Assembly (NCBI RefSeq): GCF_014196915.1
Contig: NZ_JACIEP010000010.1
Span: forward strand, 25,728-89,727
Length of the DNA stretch: 64,000 nucleotides
Origin: Dysgonomonas hofstadii
GTDB lineage: Bacteria > Bacteroidota > Bacteroidia > Bacteroidales > Dysgonomonadaceae
Direction: 5' to 3'
How positions within the stretch are numbered: the stretch's first letter is position 1; each line of letters starts with the position of its first letter. A model generated the notes under the pieces. That model saw only the letters and a program-made list of their open reading frames with translations, made no database searches and had not been told where the DNA came from. Made by a program: the position numbers and the translations under genes. Below, piece after piece: positions 51,454 through 59,629 of this stretch.

Positions 51454-53073
51454 ATGTCTATAATAGCAAAAGAGCTTAGTTACATACATCCCGACAGGGA
51501 AGCCCTGTTCGCGGATATTAGTTTCTCTGTGGAGAAAGGATCGAAAATAGCGCTGGTTGGTAACAACGGGGTAGGGAAGTCCACCCTGTTGAAAATACTG
51601 GCAGGAGTATCGATGCCCTCATCGGGAGAAATCATCATGACCGATACATCATATTATGTACCCCAGCATTTCGGGCAATACGGTCACCTCACCATAGCAC
51701 AGGCATTGGGTATAGATACGAAGATGAAAGCCCTGCACGCCATTCTGGGCGGTGATGCTTCGGTTGATAATTTTACAGACCTCGACGACGACTGGAGCAT
51801 AGAAGAGCGAGCATTGACGGCTCTGTCCCTCTGGGGGCTGGATTACCTCTGGTTGTCGCAACCGATGGAAACCCTTAGCGGAGGCGAAAAAACAAGGGTT
51901 TTCCTTGCGGGAATAGCCGTTCATACTCCACAGACGATACTGATGGACGAGCCGACCAATCATCTCGATTTTGCCATCCGTGAAAAGCTATATCAGTTGA
52001 TAGAATCGTCGGGAGCAACGATTATCGTAGTCAGCCACGACCGTACTTTGCTGAACAAGCTGTCGTCTATCTATGAGCTTCGAAACGATGAGATTGTCTA
52101 CTACGCAGGCAATTATGGGTTCTATAAAGAGCAAAAGGAGATAGAAATAAGTTCCCTGCAAGCCCGCCTCGAAGACAAGGAAAAGGAATTGCGCCTTGCA
52201 CGCAAGGTTGCCCGCGAAACAGCCGAACGCAAGCAAAAGCACGAATCCCGGGGAAAGAAACTCAGTATGAAAAAAGGAGTGGGCAAAATGGCGATGGATA
52301 CCTTGCAGGATAAAGCGGAGAAAAGCGCATCGAAACTAAAGGGTGTGCATGATGGTAAGATGAAATCGATATCGGAAGATATTCTTGGACTACAATCGTC
52401 AATTCCTGACCTGACAGCTATGAAAACCGACTTCAATACCTCGTCGTTACACACGGGTAAGATACTGGTTACGGCGAAGGAAGTCAATTTCTCATACGGC
52501 GATAAACCTTTGTGGCAAGAACCTTTAAGCTTTCAGATAAAGAGCGGTGACCGCATTGCCATAAAAGGTGGTAACGGTTCGGGAAAAACCACACTATTGA
52601 AACTGATAACAGGTGATTTGTTACCTAACGCAGGTACACTAGAGAAGGCTGATTTCAAGTATATCTACCTTGATCAGGAGTATTCCATCATCAATAATGA
52701 GTTGACCGTTCTCGGGCAAATAGAGCAGTATGCTACGGGGATGCAGGATCACGAGATAAAGACTGTGCTTAACCGTTTCCTTTTCACCTACGGCACATGG
52801 GATAAACCATGCAGCAAGCTAAGTGGTGGAGAGAAGATGAAGCTGGCTTTGTGTTGCCTGATGGTAAGCGCCGATACGCCCGATATGTTTATTCTCGACG
52901 AGCCCACCAATAATATTGATATACAGAATATCGGCATACTGACGGCTACCATCCGCGACTATAAAGGTACGGTATTGGTGGTTTCGCACGACGGGTATTT
53001 TGTGGAGGAGATAGGGGTGGAAAGCCCCTCCAACCTCCCCGGAGGGAAGGCCTTTGAGCTCACCCGGCTTTAA
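51454..53073 (+). CDS. ABC-F family ATPase
   Basis: A 539-residue protein with two ATP-binding cassettes and no membrane segment. Walker A motifs GNNGVGKST (36-44) and GGNGSGKTT, signatures LSGGEKTRVFLAG and LSGGEKMKLALC, Walker B regions ILMDEPTNHLDF and FILDEPTNNIDI, and a charged coiled linker (about 220-310, ARLEDKEKELRLARKVARET) define ABC-F. Members act at the ribosome in translation or antibiotic protection. The last about 17 codons (SPSNLPGGKAFELTRL) are encoded by the repeat element that begins at 53022, so the natural C-terminus appears to be replaced. Confidence 0.92.
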   Translation: MSIIAKELSYIHPDREALFADISFSVEKGSKIALVGNNGVGKSTLLKILAGVSMPSSGEIIMTDTSYYVPQHFGQYGHLTIAQALGIDTKMKALHAILGGDASVDNFTDLDDDWSIEERALTALSLWGLDYLWLSQPMETLSGGEKTRVFLAGIAVHTPQTILMDEPTNHLDFAIREKLYQLIESSGATIIVVSHDRTLLNKLSSIYELRNDEIVYYAGNYGFYKEQKEIEISSLQARLEDKEKELRLARKVARETAERKQKHESRGKKLSMKKGVGKMAMDTLQDKAEKSASKLKGVHDGKMKSISEDILGLQSSIPDLTAMKTDFNTSSLHTGKILVTAKEVNFSYGDKPLWQEPLSFQIKSGDRIAIKGGNGSGKTTLLKLITGDLLPNAGTLEKADFKYIYLDQEYSIINNELTVLGQIEQYATGMQDHEIKTVLNRFLFTYGTWDKPCSKLSGGEKMKLALCCLMVSADTPDMFILDEPTNNIDIQNIGILTATIRDYKGTVLVVSHDGYFVEEIGVESPSNLPGGKAFELTRL

Positions 53074-53310
53074 GAATGTGATTGCCTCTCTAAAAAGAGC
53101 CTCCCCGGAGGGGGCAGGGCTGTTAAGTTCTCTGCTTTGTTCTGTTATTTTCTGCTGTTATCCTGAGTGAAACGAAGGATCTCTTATCTTACAAGAGATG
53201 TTTGCCTCGCCTTCGCTTCGGCGATTTGCAATTCACTCCGTTCAACATGACAGAGAGAGTATAAATTTCAGAACTTAACAGCCCTGCCCGGAGGGGAGGT
53301 TGGAGGGCTT
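53022..53310. repeat. Nested inverted-repeat element (289 bp) between convergent genes
   Basis: Outer arms AAGCCCCTCCAACCTCCCC (53022-53040) and GGGGAGGTTGGAGGGCTT (53293-53310) are near-perfect inverted repeats. A perfect inner pair of 20 bp lies at 53112-53131 (begins GGGCAGGGCTGTTAAG) and 53270-53289. The middle has further small hairpins, for example ATCTCTTATC/ACAAGAGAT near 53190. Short CCTCCCCGGAGGG words recur. Nothing in it codes for protein apart from the tail of the ABC-F gene. It resembles Bacteroidetes intergenic repeat families. Confidence 0.75.
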
Positions 53311-54973
53311 AATTATATCCGTCACTGTAATGATATTTCATCTGCAAAGTAAATAAGTCATCTTTCGTATTGTGTTTTATATTAAATTCATCAATGATGA
53401 TATAACGCTTTGTTGATAACTCATATACGGCGATGGAGGCACTCATTTCCTTTAGCCAGTCGGCCACTTCGGGCTTGATTGGTAAAGTCTCTACCGCAAA
53501 TTGTTCGGCGATGTTCCTGTTAAAGACCGATTCTATGCGGCTGCTGATGTTAAAATCGGGCGTTTGTGTGCGATAAATAGTCGTTGCCTCCGTCTTGAAT
53601 TCGGTTTGTGCCATTCCCCCGAAGCTGAATGAGTCCCATCCGCCCAGCGAATTGAGGAAAGCAAAATCATTGACTTTGTAAAGGCATTCGGGCAGGACAT
53701 TTAATACGAGTGGTTCACTTTTTATTTCCCCGTTGCGGCTGAGGTATACCTCTACGATACCTGTGCGTGGATATTCTTCTAAAAGACTGTCTATATCGAG
53801 CCGGACAGAGTTGGTTATGGATTCAAAAGAATCTATTGCCTGTGTATGCAGTTCTTTTTTATAGATATAATTGCCCGACTGCGAACATAGCTTATACAGG
53901 ATGCCTAATTTGTCTTTGTCGTTGACCCTGTTGCCTCGTTCGGGATCGGAGAGTATGAAGTTGAAATATTGATTCTGTCCTTTTAGGTGCGTCAACACAG
54001 GCTGTTTGGTCAAAGGCTTTATCGTGTTATCGGCAACGGTATCATACACATACGCTGCCATATCGTTTTCCTCCAGGCTTCGCCCATAACCGGTGATAGC
54101 ATACATAATATTCGATTTGTAGAACGTTTCATCATTTGCTCCGCCGTTCATTTTGGCGACAAAGCGAAAATCTGTAACAGTACCCGGGGAAGTCCAGCTT
54201 TCAGCATTCAGAAAAGCGTCGGAATATTTATCGCTGTTTCCCCACATGCTGTTTATATCGAACCATACTGGCTGTCCAAAATAGGATTTAGACAAGGTGA
54301 CAAGGTATGTCCCGGTGTCTTCTATATTTTCTTTGCCTGCGAATACTCCTGTGTCTTTGTAGATGTCGAGCAGGATTTCGACAGAGTCGTTTTCTCCGCT
54401 GATGCTGTCGTCCTTTATAGTGTCCTGCGGATCACCTTCAATTCTCAAATATTCATCTAGTAACCAGGTAGCTGACGCAGAATTTACCCCTTCTATTGTG
54501 AAAGCATAATTTTTACCGCAGCCTTTCGATTTTATCCGTATTGTGTTCCCTGTTTCTGTTACTCCGTTCTCATTGGTCAGGGAAGGCAGGCTTATATCAT
54601 AGTTTTTATTTAAAAAATCATTATTTAATAAGGCTTTCATCAGGTTACCCGCCGCAATCGATGGTTTCCATTCCGGAGAAGAAATATCACCCAGATAATA
54701 CATGTACTCATTTTGATTGACTAACTCCATGTTTTCATGTCCCTGAAATTTATATGTTGCATTTTCAGTGGTAATAGTAAACGCTGTAATGTTTACAGAT
54801 CCCATATGATCTATCCATATATATCCCTGACTTTTCACCGTTAGCTTTATATCTACAGGTTTATACTCTCTGTAGGAGCTTTCAAACTCCAAAAAATTAG
54901 GCTTACCCGACAATGAAAACTTCTGTGGTGCCTTTGTCTCTTTCACTATGTTGTTGTCTATATAATATGCCAT
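53309..54973 (-). CDS. Phage-associated large structural protein (tail/minor structural, unrecognised family)
   Basis: A 554-residue soluble, probably beta-rich protein without a signal peptide. No enzymatic motif is visible. Segments such as FAFLNSLGGWDSFSFGGMAQ and KPNFLEFESSYREYKP are of the kind seen in Bacteroidetes prophage tail-region proteins. The context supports this: one base after the gp10-like gene, in the same transcript. The stop codon touches the outer arm of the inverted-repeat element. The assignment as a tail or baseplate component is inference. Confidence 0.5.
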   Translation of the reverse strand: MAYYIDNNIVKETKAPQKFSLSGKPNFLEFESSYREYKPVDIKLTVKSQGYIWIDHMGSVNITAFTITTENATYKFQGHENMELVNQNEYMYYLGDISSPEWKPSIAAGNLMKALLNNDFLNKNYDISLPSLTNENGVTETGNTIRIKSKGCGKNYAFTIEGVNSASATWLLDEYLRIEGDPQDTIKDDSISGENDSVEILLDIYKDTGVFAGKENIEDTGTYLVTLSKSYFGQPVWFDINSMWGNSDKYSDAFLNAESWTSPGTVTDFRFVAKMNGGANDETFYKSNIMYAITGYGRSLEENDMAAYVYDTVADNTIKPLTKQPVLTHLKGQNQYFNFILSDPERGNRVNDKDKLGILYKLCSQSGNYIYKKELHTQAIDSFESITNSVRLDIDSLLEEYPRTGIVEVYLSRNGEIKSEPLVLNVLPECLYKVNDFAFLNSLGGWDSFSFGGMAQTEFKTEATTIYRTQTPDFNISSRIESVFNRNIAEQFAVETLPIKPEVADWLKEMSASIAVYELSTKRYIIIDEFNIKHNTKDDLFTLQMKYHYSDGYN

Positions 54974-54974
54974 T

Positions 54975-55412
54975 TCAATTAAAATATTTGGTTAATTCAT
55001 CTGTAATTGCTTCAAATAATTGATCTGCCCACTTTTCGTCGAAGGCTTTTTCTATTTCCTCTTCCAGTGCGGATAGTATAGGACGGGATTCGGTACCATC
55101 GCGCCAAATGGCACGGCTGATGAGGAAAAGTGTGCTGTTGTCGGTAGGTATACCCCGTGAGAGCGCCCAGTCCCGAAGGGCGTCTATGGGTGGTTGTTTG
55201 CCCGTCATGGGCTTGCGTCCCTGTTCTATGTAGTCGATATAATTATCGAACAGGGTTTCTATCACAATAGAATTATCAGCCTGTTTTACCTGTACACGCA
55301 TGTTCTTGTCGAGGGCACTGTTCTTCAGGTTATTGTTCTCCATTACAATGTGTGACAGCTTCATGACATCGGCGGCTATGACTTCGATTATTTGTGTGAT
55401 GCTGTCTTTCAT
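54975..55412 (-). CDS. HK97 gp10-like / virion morphogenesis protein
   Basis: A 145-residue protein. ETLFDNYIDYIEQGRKPMTG and ALRDWALSRGIPTDNSTLFL, followed by an acidic helical C-terminus (ALEEEIEKAFDEKWADQLFE), match the pattern of phage head-tail connector/gp10-like proteins, where the Y-x-x-x-I-E-x-G-R-K-P segment is typical. It overlaps the preceding gene by four bases (ATGA) and ends one base before the next, so three genes form an operon. Confidence 0.6.
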   Translation of the reverse strand: MKDSITQIIEVIAADVMKLSHIVMENNNLKNSALDKNMRVQVKQADNSIVIETLFDNYIDYIEQGRKPMTGKQPPIDALRDWALSRGIPTDNSTLFLISRAIWRDGTESRPILSALEEEIEKAFDEKWADQLFEAITDELTKYFN

Positions 55413-55957
55413 TGTTTCGATATTTTAATATCGAAGTCAGGCAGTTTCCCCTCAAAGATTTCAATACTTCCCAACGCCGGAGTATTAAAACCTGACAAAC
55501 CTGACAGATTTTCGAACTCTTTTTCCCTGTCAAACTGTTCTTCTATCAGACACAGGTTTTGCATATTCACCTGAGTAAAGTTTACCGAAAAGCGGCAACC
55601 GCAGGCATTATTATCATAATAATTGCGCAGGGTGGCGTATGTCCAGTCGGGACGGATAGTAATGCCTAGTGAAGGATTTTTCTTAATGCGCTCAATGATA
55701 TTCAGCCCGATGGAAAAAGCGAGGTTTTGCATATGAGATACCGACTCTTGCGAAACAGGCAGAAAGAGGATCGAAAAATTTACCGAATTGGTAAATATGT
55801 TATCCTGATTGCGTCCGTTCAGCGGATCTTCGAGCCAGAAAATCGGATGCGCTTCTTTGCCGTTGCCCAGTTCATAGTTGCGGTTGTAGTAAAAAGCCCT
55901 GATTGTTTTATGCTCACGGGCCTGTGTGCGGAAAATGTTAATAATACTTTTTATCAT
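55409..55957 (-). CDS. Phage-associated protein of unknown function
   Basis: A 182-residue protein with no signal peptide. The beginning IKSIINIFRTQAREHKTIRA and the segment EAHPIFWLEDPLNGRNQDNI suggest a tail-terminator or connector-like role typical of the gene preceding a gp10-like gene, but I do not recognise the family with certainty. First gene of the three-gene leftward phage operon. Confidence 0.5.
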   Translation of the reverse strand: MIKSIINIFRTQAREHKTIRAFYYNRNYELGNGKEAHPIFWLEDPLNGRNQDNIFTNSVNFSILFLPVSQESVSHMQNLAFSIGLNIIERIKKNPSLGITIRPDWTYATLRNYYDNNACGCRFSVNFTQVNMQNLCLIEEQFDREKEFENLSGLSGFNTPALGSIEIFEGKLPDFDIKISKQ

Positions 55958-56439
55958 ACCGTAAGGGTTTTTATATGATAGATAAAGTTTTCATATTTTG
56001 ATGAAAAAAGTAGAGGGATTAAGCTTTTGTTTTTTTATCAGTGAAAAGTCATATTGTATATGAATATTATTTTATATACCAAAAGTCGGAATTATTGTTG
56101 ATTTTTACCTATTTTGCATATACCGGTTACCAGGTATACTGTTATTAATTATATTTGCAGGCTTTTCAGAATGAAACAATAACAAAATAGAGATAAACGA
56201 CTTATAAACAATACAATAATAATTTTATGCTCAAATTGTACAATAACTGATATAACGAGAACTTCCAAAACCGTATTATAATAGAATTAAGAAAAAAATA
56301 AATGTTAAATTCAAGGGTGTCAGGTTTTTATGCGCTTTTGAGGCTACTGTTCTTGCTTAAACATTAATCGAAAATATTTGTTTTATAATCAAATAGCAGT
56401 TAAATTGTACTTGTGGGATAATTCATTCATTTACAGATT
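55958..56439. other. Intergenic region
   Basis: 482 AT-rich bases between divergent genes. A TATATTTG -7-like element lies at 56150-56157, too far (283 bases) from the next start to be assigned. A near-palindrome with GGTTACC occurs around 56125-56135. No gene seen. Confidence 0.5.
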
Positions 56440-57909
56440 ATGGCGAAGGAAAAAATGTTAAGGTCATTAATGGTCTTATTGATGGCTCATAGCTTTATAA
56501 AATTAAATGCTCAGGTTACTATCGGGAGTAATACTCCTCCTCAGAATTACTCGATACTGGAAGTCGTTTCCGATTCTGATCATACCGGCGGATTAAGATT
56601 GCCGCAACTGTCATCGGCCGATAAGGCGAAGATCGATGCCAGTCTGCTGGCCGATATATCAAAAAGTAAAGGTTTATTCATTTACAATACTGACACGAAT
56701 AATATTGAATATTGGGACGGAACACAATGGGTTGCTGCCAGGCAGGTTGAACCCTGGATGGTGTCAGGGTCTACTGATATTGCCACCCTCAATACTCAAA
56801 ACATCTATCAGATGGGGCAGGTGACTGTTGGCTCGTCGGCAGCGGCAGATCCTACCGCCGCCCTGAATGTGGTGGCTACTGACAAAGGAGTATTGTTTCC
56901 CCGTGTCAGCCTGCAATCTTTCGACGATAAGGAAACCATTAAAGACCCTACTACCGGTTTGCTGGTTTACAATACAGGAAATGGCGCGCTGAAAGTAGAG
57001 GGATACCTTTACTGGAACGGTATCGAATGGACGCAATTTATATCGGGTACGACCAAATCACCCGAAATATCGGCTCTGGATTGTATCAATGCCCAGATTG
57101 TTCCATCAAGGTACACGGCGGGAGTTCCTTATGAAGGGGTACTGATCATTCCTTATTCGGGTGGAAACGGAGGGCATTATCCCTCCGGAACAGCTATCGT
57201 ATCGACAGGTGTCACCGGGCTGACAGCTACACTACAGTCCGGAAATCTGGCTTATGGTAACGGGGAGTTGATTTTTACCCTGTCGGGTACACCCAGTGCT
57301 TCCAGCCCGCAGCTGGCCACATTCGAAATCGATTTTCTGAATATGGAGTGCGATGCTATCGTTGGCTCCAATTCGATTACCCGGGGCGAAACAATCTTCT
57401 GGCATGGCTCTATGCCGGCGAATGTGGGGAGTGGCGCAGAGTTGACATCGACCGTATTAGCCAGCAATTATATAACAAATATGCCTGTGATAGAAGACGT
57501 ATTCCGGTTAGATGCTGCTTTTCTATTACCATCGACCGGAGGAATAAATCCGGTTTCCTTCCTGCCTCGTATATACAATATTTCTTCTGGCCCTGTAAAA
57601 TTCTGGTGGGGTGGTGTAACCTCTATAGAAGGAAGGGGACGCAGTAATGTACTTCTGGCTTCGGGCGGTTTCCAGAATCTGGATAACGGTATGTATATGG
57701 GGTATGGGCTAAATATGAGGGCAGGGGTAAGCACACCGGCCACAGCACTTGCTTATGGAGACACTTCACAGGAAACGATGACTATCGACCTGTTTTATAA
57801 CGGGAAATGGTACAGGATATTCTTTACCGGATGGGTAGATAATCACGATTCGAATCAGGCAGCCGATATGACAAGGGAAATATATATAACTTACGAAAGA
57901 ATGTATTAG
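56440..57909 (+). CDS. Secreted surface/fibre-like protein with two head repeats
   Basis: A 489-residue exported protein (signal MAKEKMLRSLMVLLMAHSFI, then KLNAQ). The mature part begins QVTIGSNTPPQNYSILEVVS and contains GLFIYNTDTNNIEYWDGTQW. A second, similar unit follows (QVTVGSSAAADPTAALNVV, GVLFPRVSLQSF, GLLVYNTGNGALKVEGYLYW). This V-T-I-G start with N-T and Y-W-D/N-G words is characteristic of many Bacteroidetes surface and fibre proteins. The C-terminal 280 residues are beta-rich and of unknown function. It is not clear whether it belongs to the host or to the phage remnant. Confidence 0.6.
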   Translation: MAKEKMLRSLMVLLMAHSFIKLNAQVTIGSNTPPQNYSILEVVSDSDHTGGLRLPQLSSADKAKIDASLLADISKSKGLFIYNTDTNNIEYWDGTQWVAARQVEPWMVSGSTDIATLNTQNIYQMGQVTVGSSAAADPTAALNVVATDKGVLFPRVSLQSFDDKETIKDPTTGLLVYNTGNGALKVEGYLYWNGIEWTQFISGTTKSPEISALDCINAQIVPSRYTAGVPYEGVLIIPYSGGNGGHYPSGTAIVSTGVTGLTATLQSGNLAYGNGELIFTLSGTPSASSPQLATFEIDFLNMECDAIVGSNSITRGETIFWHGSMPANVGSGAELTSTVLASNYITNMPVIEDVFRLDAAFLLPSTGGINPVSFLPRIYNISSGPVKFWWGGVTSIEGRGRSNVLLASGGFQNLDNGMYMGYGLNMRAGVSTPATALAYGDTSQETMTIDLFYNGKWYRIFFTGWVDNHDSNQAADMTREIYITYERMY

Positions 57910-57992
57910 CAGAGGCAATTGAAAACCTACATAATATTAAATGCGGATCATTCTATTGAAAATATTTTTTGATCCGGAATAACTATTACCTT

Positions 57993-58012
57993 TACATACC
58001 GGACGGTATGTA
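57993..58012. promoter_or_regulatory. 20-bp palindromic operator, TetR type
   Basis: TACATACCGGACGGTATGTA is a perfect palindrome around a central GA. It overlaps a TACCTTTA box (one base off TAnnTTTG) and ends two bases before the ATG of the tetR stub. The arrangement is that of an autoregulated TetR/AcrR-family repressor. Confidence 0.7.
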
Positions 58013-58014
58013 TC

Positions 58015-58107
58015 ATGACAGATTCAAAAAAACAATTATTAGGCACTACTCTGAAGTTGTTTTCCGGGAATTTTTATAAAAAACGCCGGAAGCGCTTCCC
58101 TGTGTGA
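58015..58107 (+). pseudogene. TetR-family regulator, truncated after 30 codons
   Basis: The reading frame MTDSKKQLLGTTLKLFSGNF, then YKKRRKRFPV and a stop, matches the first helix of TetR regulators (K-x-x-I/L-L-x-T-A-L-x-L-F-x-x-x-G-Y). The DNA-recognition helix and the ligand domain are absent. No TetR-like continuation was found in any frame before the ferredoxin gene, so this is a deletion rather than a single frameshift. Confidence 0.65.
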
Positions 58108-58287
58108 ATAGAGATCGGAATCATCTGTATAACCTGCTGAAAAACAACAAAAAAATAAGTCCTGCGGAGAATAAATAAAAAACATCTCATTTTTTTCATT
58201 CTTCTGTAAAATATTTTCTCGTCTCAGTTGTCTGCATTAGTAGAGAGCTTTCTGAAAATAAGATTTATAAAATAAAAATTATAAGAG

Positions 58288-58509
58288 ATGAGTGATAAAA
58301 TCAGTACTAAATATATAAAGGCAAACCCTCGTTTGTGCAAGGCTTGCGACATATGCATCACCGCCTGTCCCAAACAAGTAATCGGCAAAGTCGGGTTTCT
58401 GTGGCACAAACATATTATTATTAAAAATGCTGAAAACTGTAATGGTTGTAAAAAATGTATCGGTATGTGCCCGCATGGGGTATTCAGCGAAATTAATCAA
58501 GCTATATAA
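58288..58509 (+). CDS. 2[4Fe-4S] ferredoxin-like protein
   Basis: A 73-residue protein with two complete cluster motifs, CKACDICITACPK and CNGCKKCIGMCPH, each supplying four cysteines. It has no other domain. It would carry electrons for a low-potential redox enzyme, or be a subunit related to 2-oxoacid oxidoreductases. No such enzyme is adjacent. It lies 181 bases after the tetR stub and 48 bases before the membrane protein, possibly in one transcript with the sigma factor gene. Confidence 0.88.
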   Translation: MSDKISTKYIKANPRLCKACDICITACPKQVIGKVGFLWHKHIIIKNAENCNGCKKCIGMCPHGVFSEINQAI

Positions 58510-58557
58510 GCAACCGTACTGCAGATAAATAAGAAAAAAAATAAAGAATAAAAGAAT

Positions 58558-58947
58558 ATGAAAAAGTTAAAATTTTTAATGCCTGTTGGCTTTTTATTAT
58601 TGATAGCTGCTGTCGGCGCAGTTGTTATGCTGTTATGGAACTGGCTGATGCCCGCTTTGTTTGGATTGGTTACAATCAGTTTCTGGCAAGCATTGGGTAT
58701 ATTTATTCTTGCCCGTATTCTGTTTGGAGGATTCTGTTTGGGACGAAAAGGATTTATGCATGGAAGGATGCATGGCATGAAAGAAAACCCGATTCATGAA
58801 AAATGGATGAAAATGACTCCCGACCAGCGTAAAGAGTTTATTGAAAAAAGACATAAATTCGGGTTTGGAGGTTTCAGGGGAAGAGGTCGTTTCGACATGG
58901 GAGATTTTGAAGAACAAGAACGGGGAAATGACGAAACAAACAGATAA
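58558..58947 (+). CDS. Small membrane protein with Met/His-rich loop, coupled to the sigma factor gene
   Basis: A 129-residue protein. Two hydrophobic segments (about 5-28 and 34-58: FLMPVGFLLLIAAVGAVVML, LVTISFWQALGIFILARILF) are followed by a polar C-terminus with a Met/His-rich stretch (GFMHGRMHGMKENPIHEKWM), a helical TPDQRKEFIEKRHK and a Gly/Arg/Phe stretch. Its last 20 bases overlap the sigma factor gene. A role as membrane sensor or anti-sigma partner, possibly metal-responsive, is suggested only by the coupling. Confidence 0.65.
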   Translation: MKKLKFLMPVGFLLLIAAVGAVVMLLWNWLMPALFGLVTISFWQALGIFILARILFGGFCLGRKGFMHGRMHGMKENPIHEKWMKMTPDQRKEFIEKRHKFGFGGFRGRGRFDMGDFEEQERGNDETNR

Positions 58948-59503
58948 AGAGAATCTTGATAACCTTGACGATCTGGTTAAGGAATACCAGCCTCAGCTGA
59001 AATCATTTATTCGGAGAAGAGTCTCCAATAAAGAGGATGCTGAGGATATTTTGCAGGATGTATTTTATCAATTGATTAAAGCCGCTGATAATGCAGCCAA
59101 TCCGATCGAACAGGTGGCGGCATGGTTGTACCGTGTGGCCAGGAACACAATTATAAACAAAGCAAGGAAAAGGACAGAAGAAGAATTTCCTGTTTCCGGA
59201 TACGATGACGAAGGCAATATATTGAAAGATTTTTCTGAAATATTATTTAATGGCGATAGCCCGACACCCGAAACAGAATACCTCCGCTCGCTTGTGTGGC
59301 AGGAGCTTGAATCAGCCCTGGCCGAACTTCCGGCCGAACAAAAAGAAATATTTGAACTGACAGAGATAGAGGGGCTTCCGGTAAAAGAAATATCGGAAGC
59401 TACCGGAATATCTGTTAACACATTGCTTTCCCGCAAGCATTATGCGGCCAAATTCCTTCGCAAACGTCTCGAGGGATTGTATAAAGACATCATTTTTTAT
59501 TAA
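58928..59503 (+). CDS. ECF-type RNA polymerase sigma-70 factor
   Basis: A 191-residue protein. Region 2 includes YQPQLKSFIRRRVSNKEDAE and DILQDVFYQLIKAADN. Region 4 includes ALAELPAEQKEIFELTEIEG and ISEATGISVNTLLSRKHYAA, the -35-binding HTH. The ATG at 58928 inside the end of the upstream gene is preferred to one at 58841 because only it begins near region 2. It is likely co-translated with the membrane protein. Its regulon is not visible. Confidence 0.88.
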   Translation: MTKQTDKENLDNLDDLVKEYQPQLKSFIRRRVSNKEDAEDILQDVFYQLIKAADNAANPIEQVAAWLYRVARNTIINKARKRTEEEFPVSGYDDEGNILKDFSEILFNGDSPTPETEYLRSLVWQELESALAELPAEQKEIFELTEIEGLPVKEISEATGISVNTLLSRKHYAAKFLRKRLEGLYKDIIFY

Positions 59504-59510
59504 ATATACT

Positions 59511-59568
59511 TTTTACTTTAATCCATACCTGTCGCCATACCTGTTCAGGAATAAAGAATAAAGTAAAA
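59511..59568 (+). terminator. Weak inverted repeat after the sigma factor gene
   Basis: TTTTACTTTA at 59511-59520 pairs with TAAAGTAAAA at 59559-59568 across 38 bases. A CCATACCTGT word occurs twice in the loop. Confidence 0.35.
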
Positions 59569-59629
59569 GCAGTGGAGTTACTTCTTCTTCTTCCATACTT
59601 TTTCATCAAAATCCGGCGAGTTTATCTAT

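Larger units (their letters stand above)
57910..58287. other. Intergenic region with TetR operator and tetR stub
   Basis: 378 bases. They contain a 20-bp palindrome (57993-58012) and a 30-codon remnant of a tetR gene (58015-58107). The remainder, to the ferredoxin start, looks non-coding. Confidence 0.6.
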
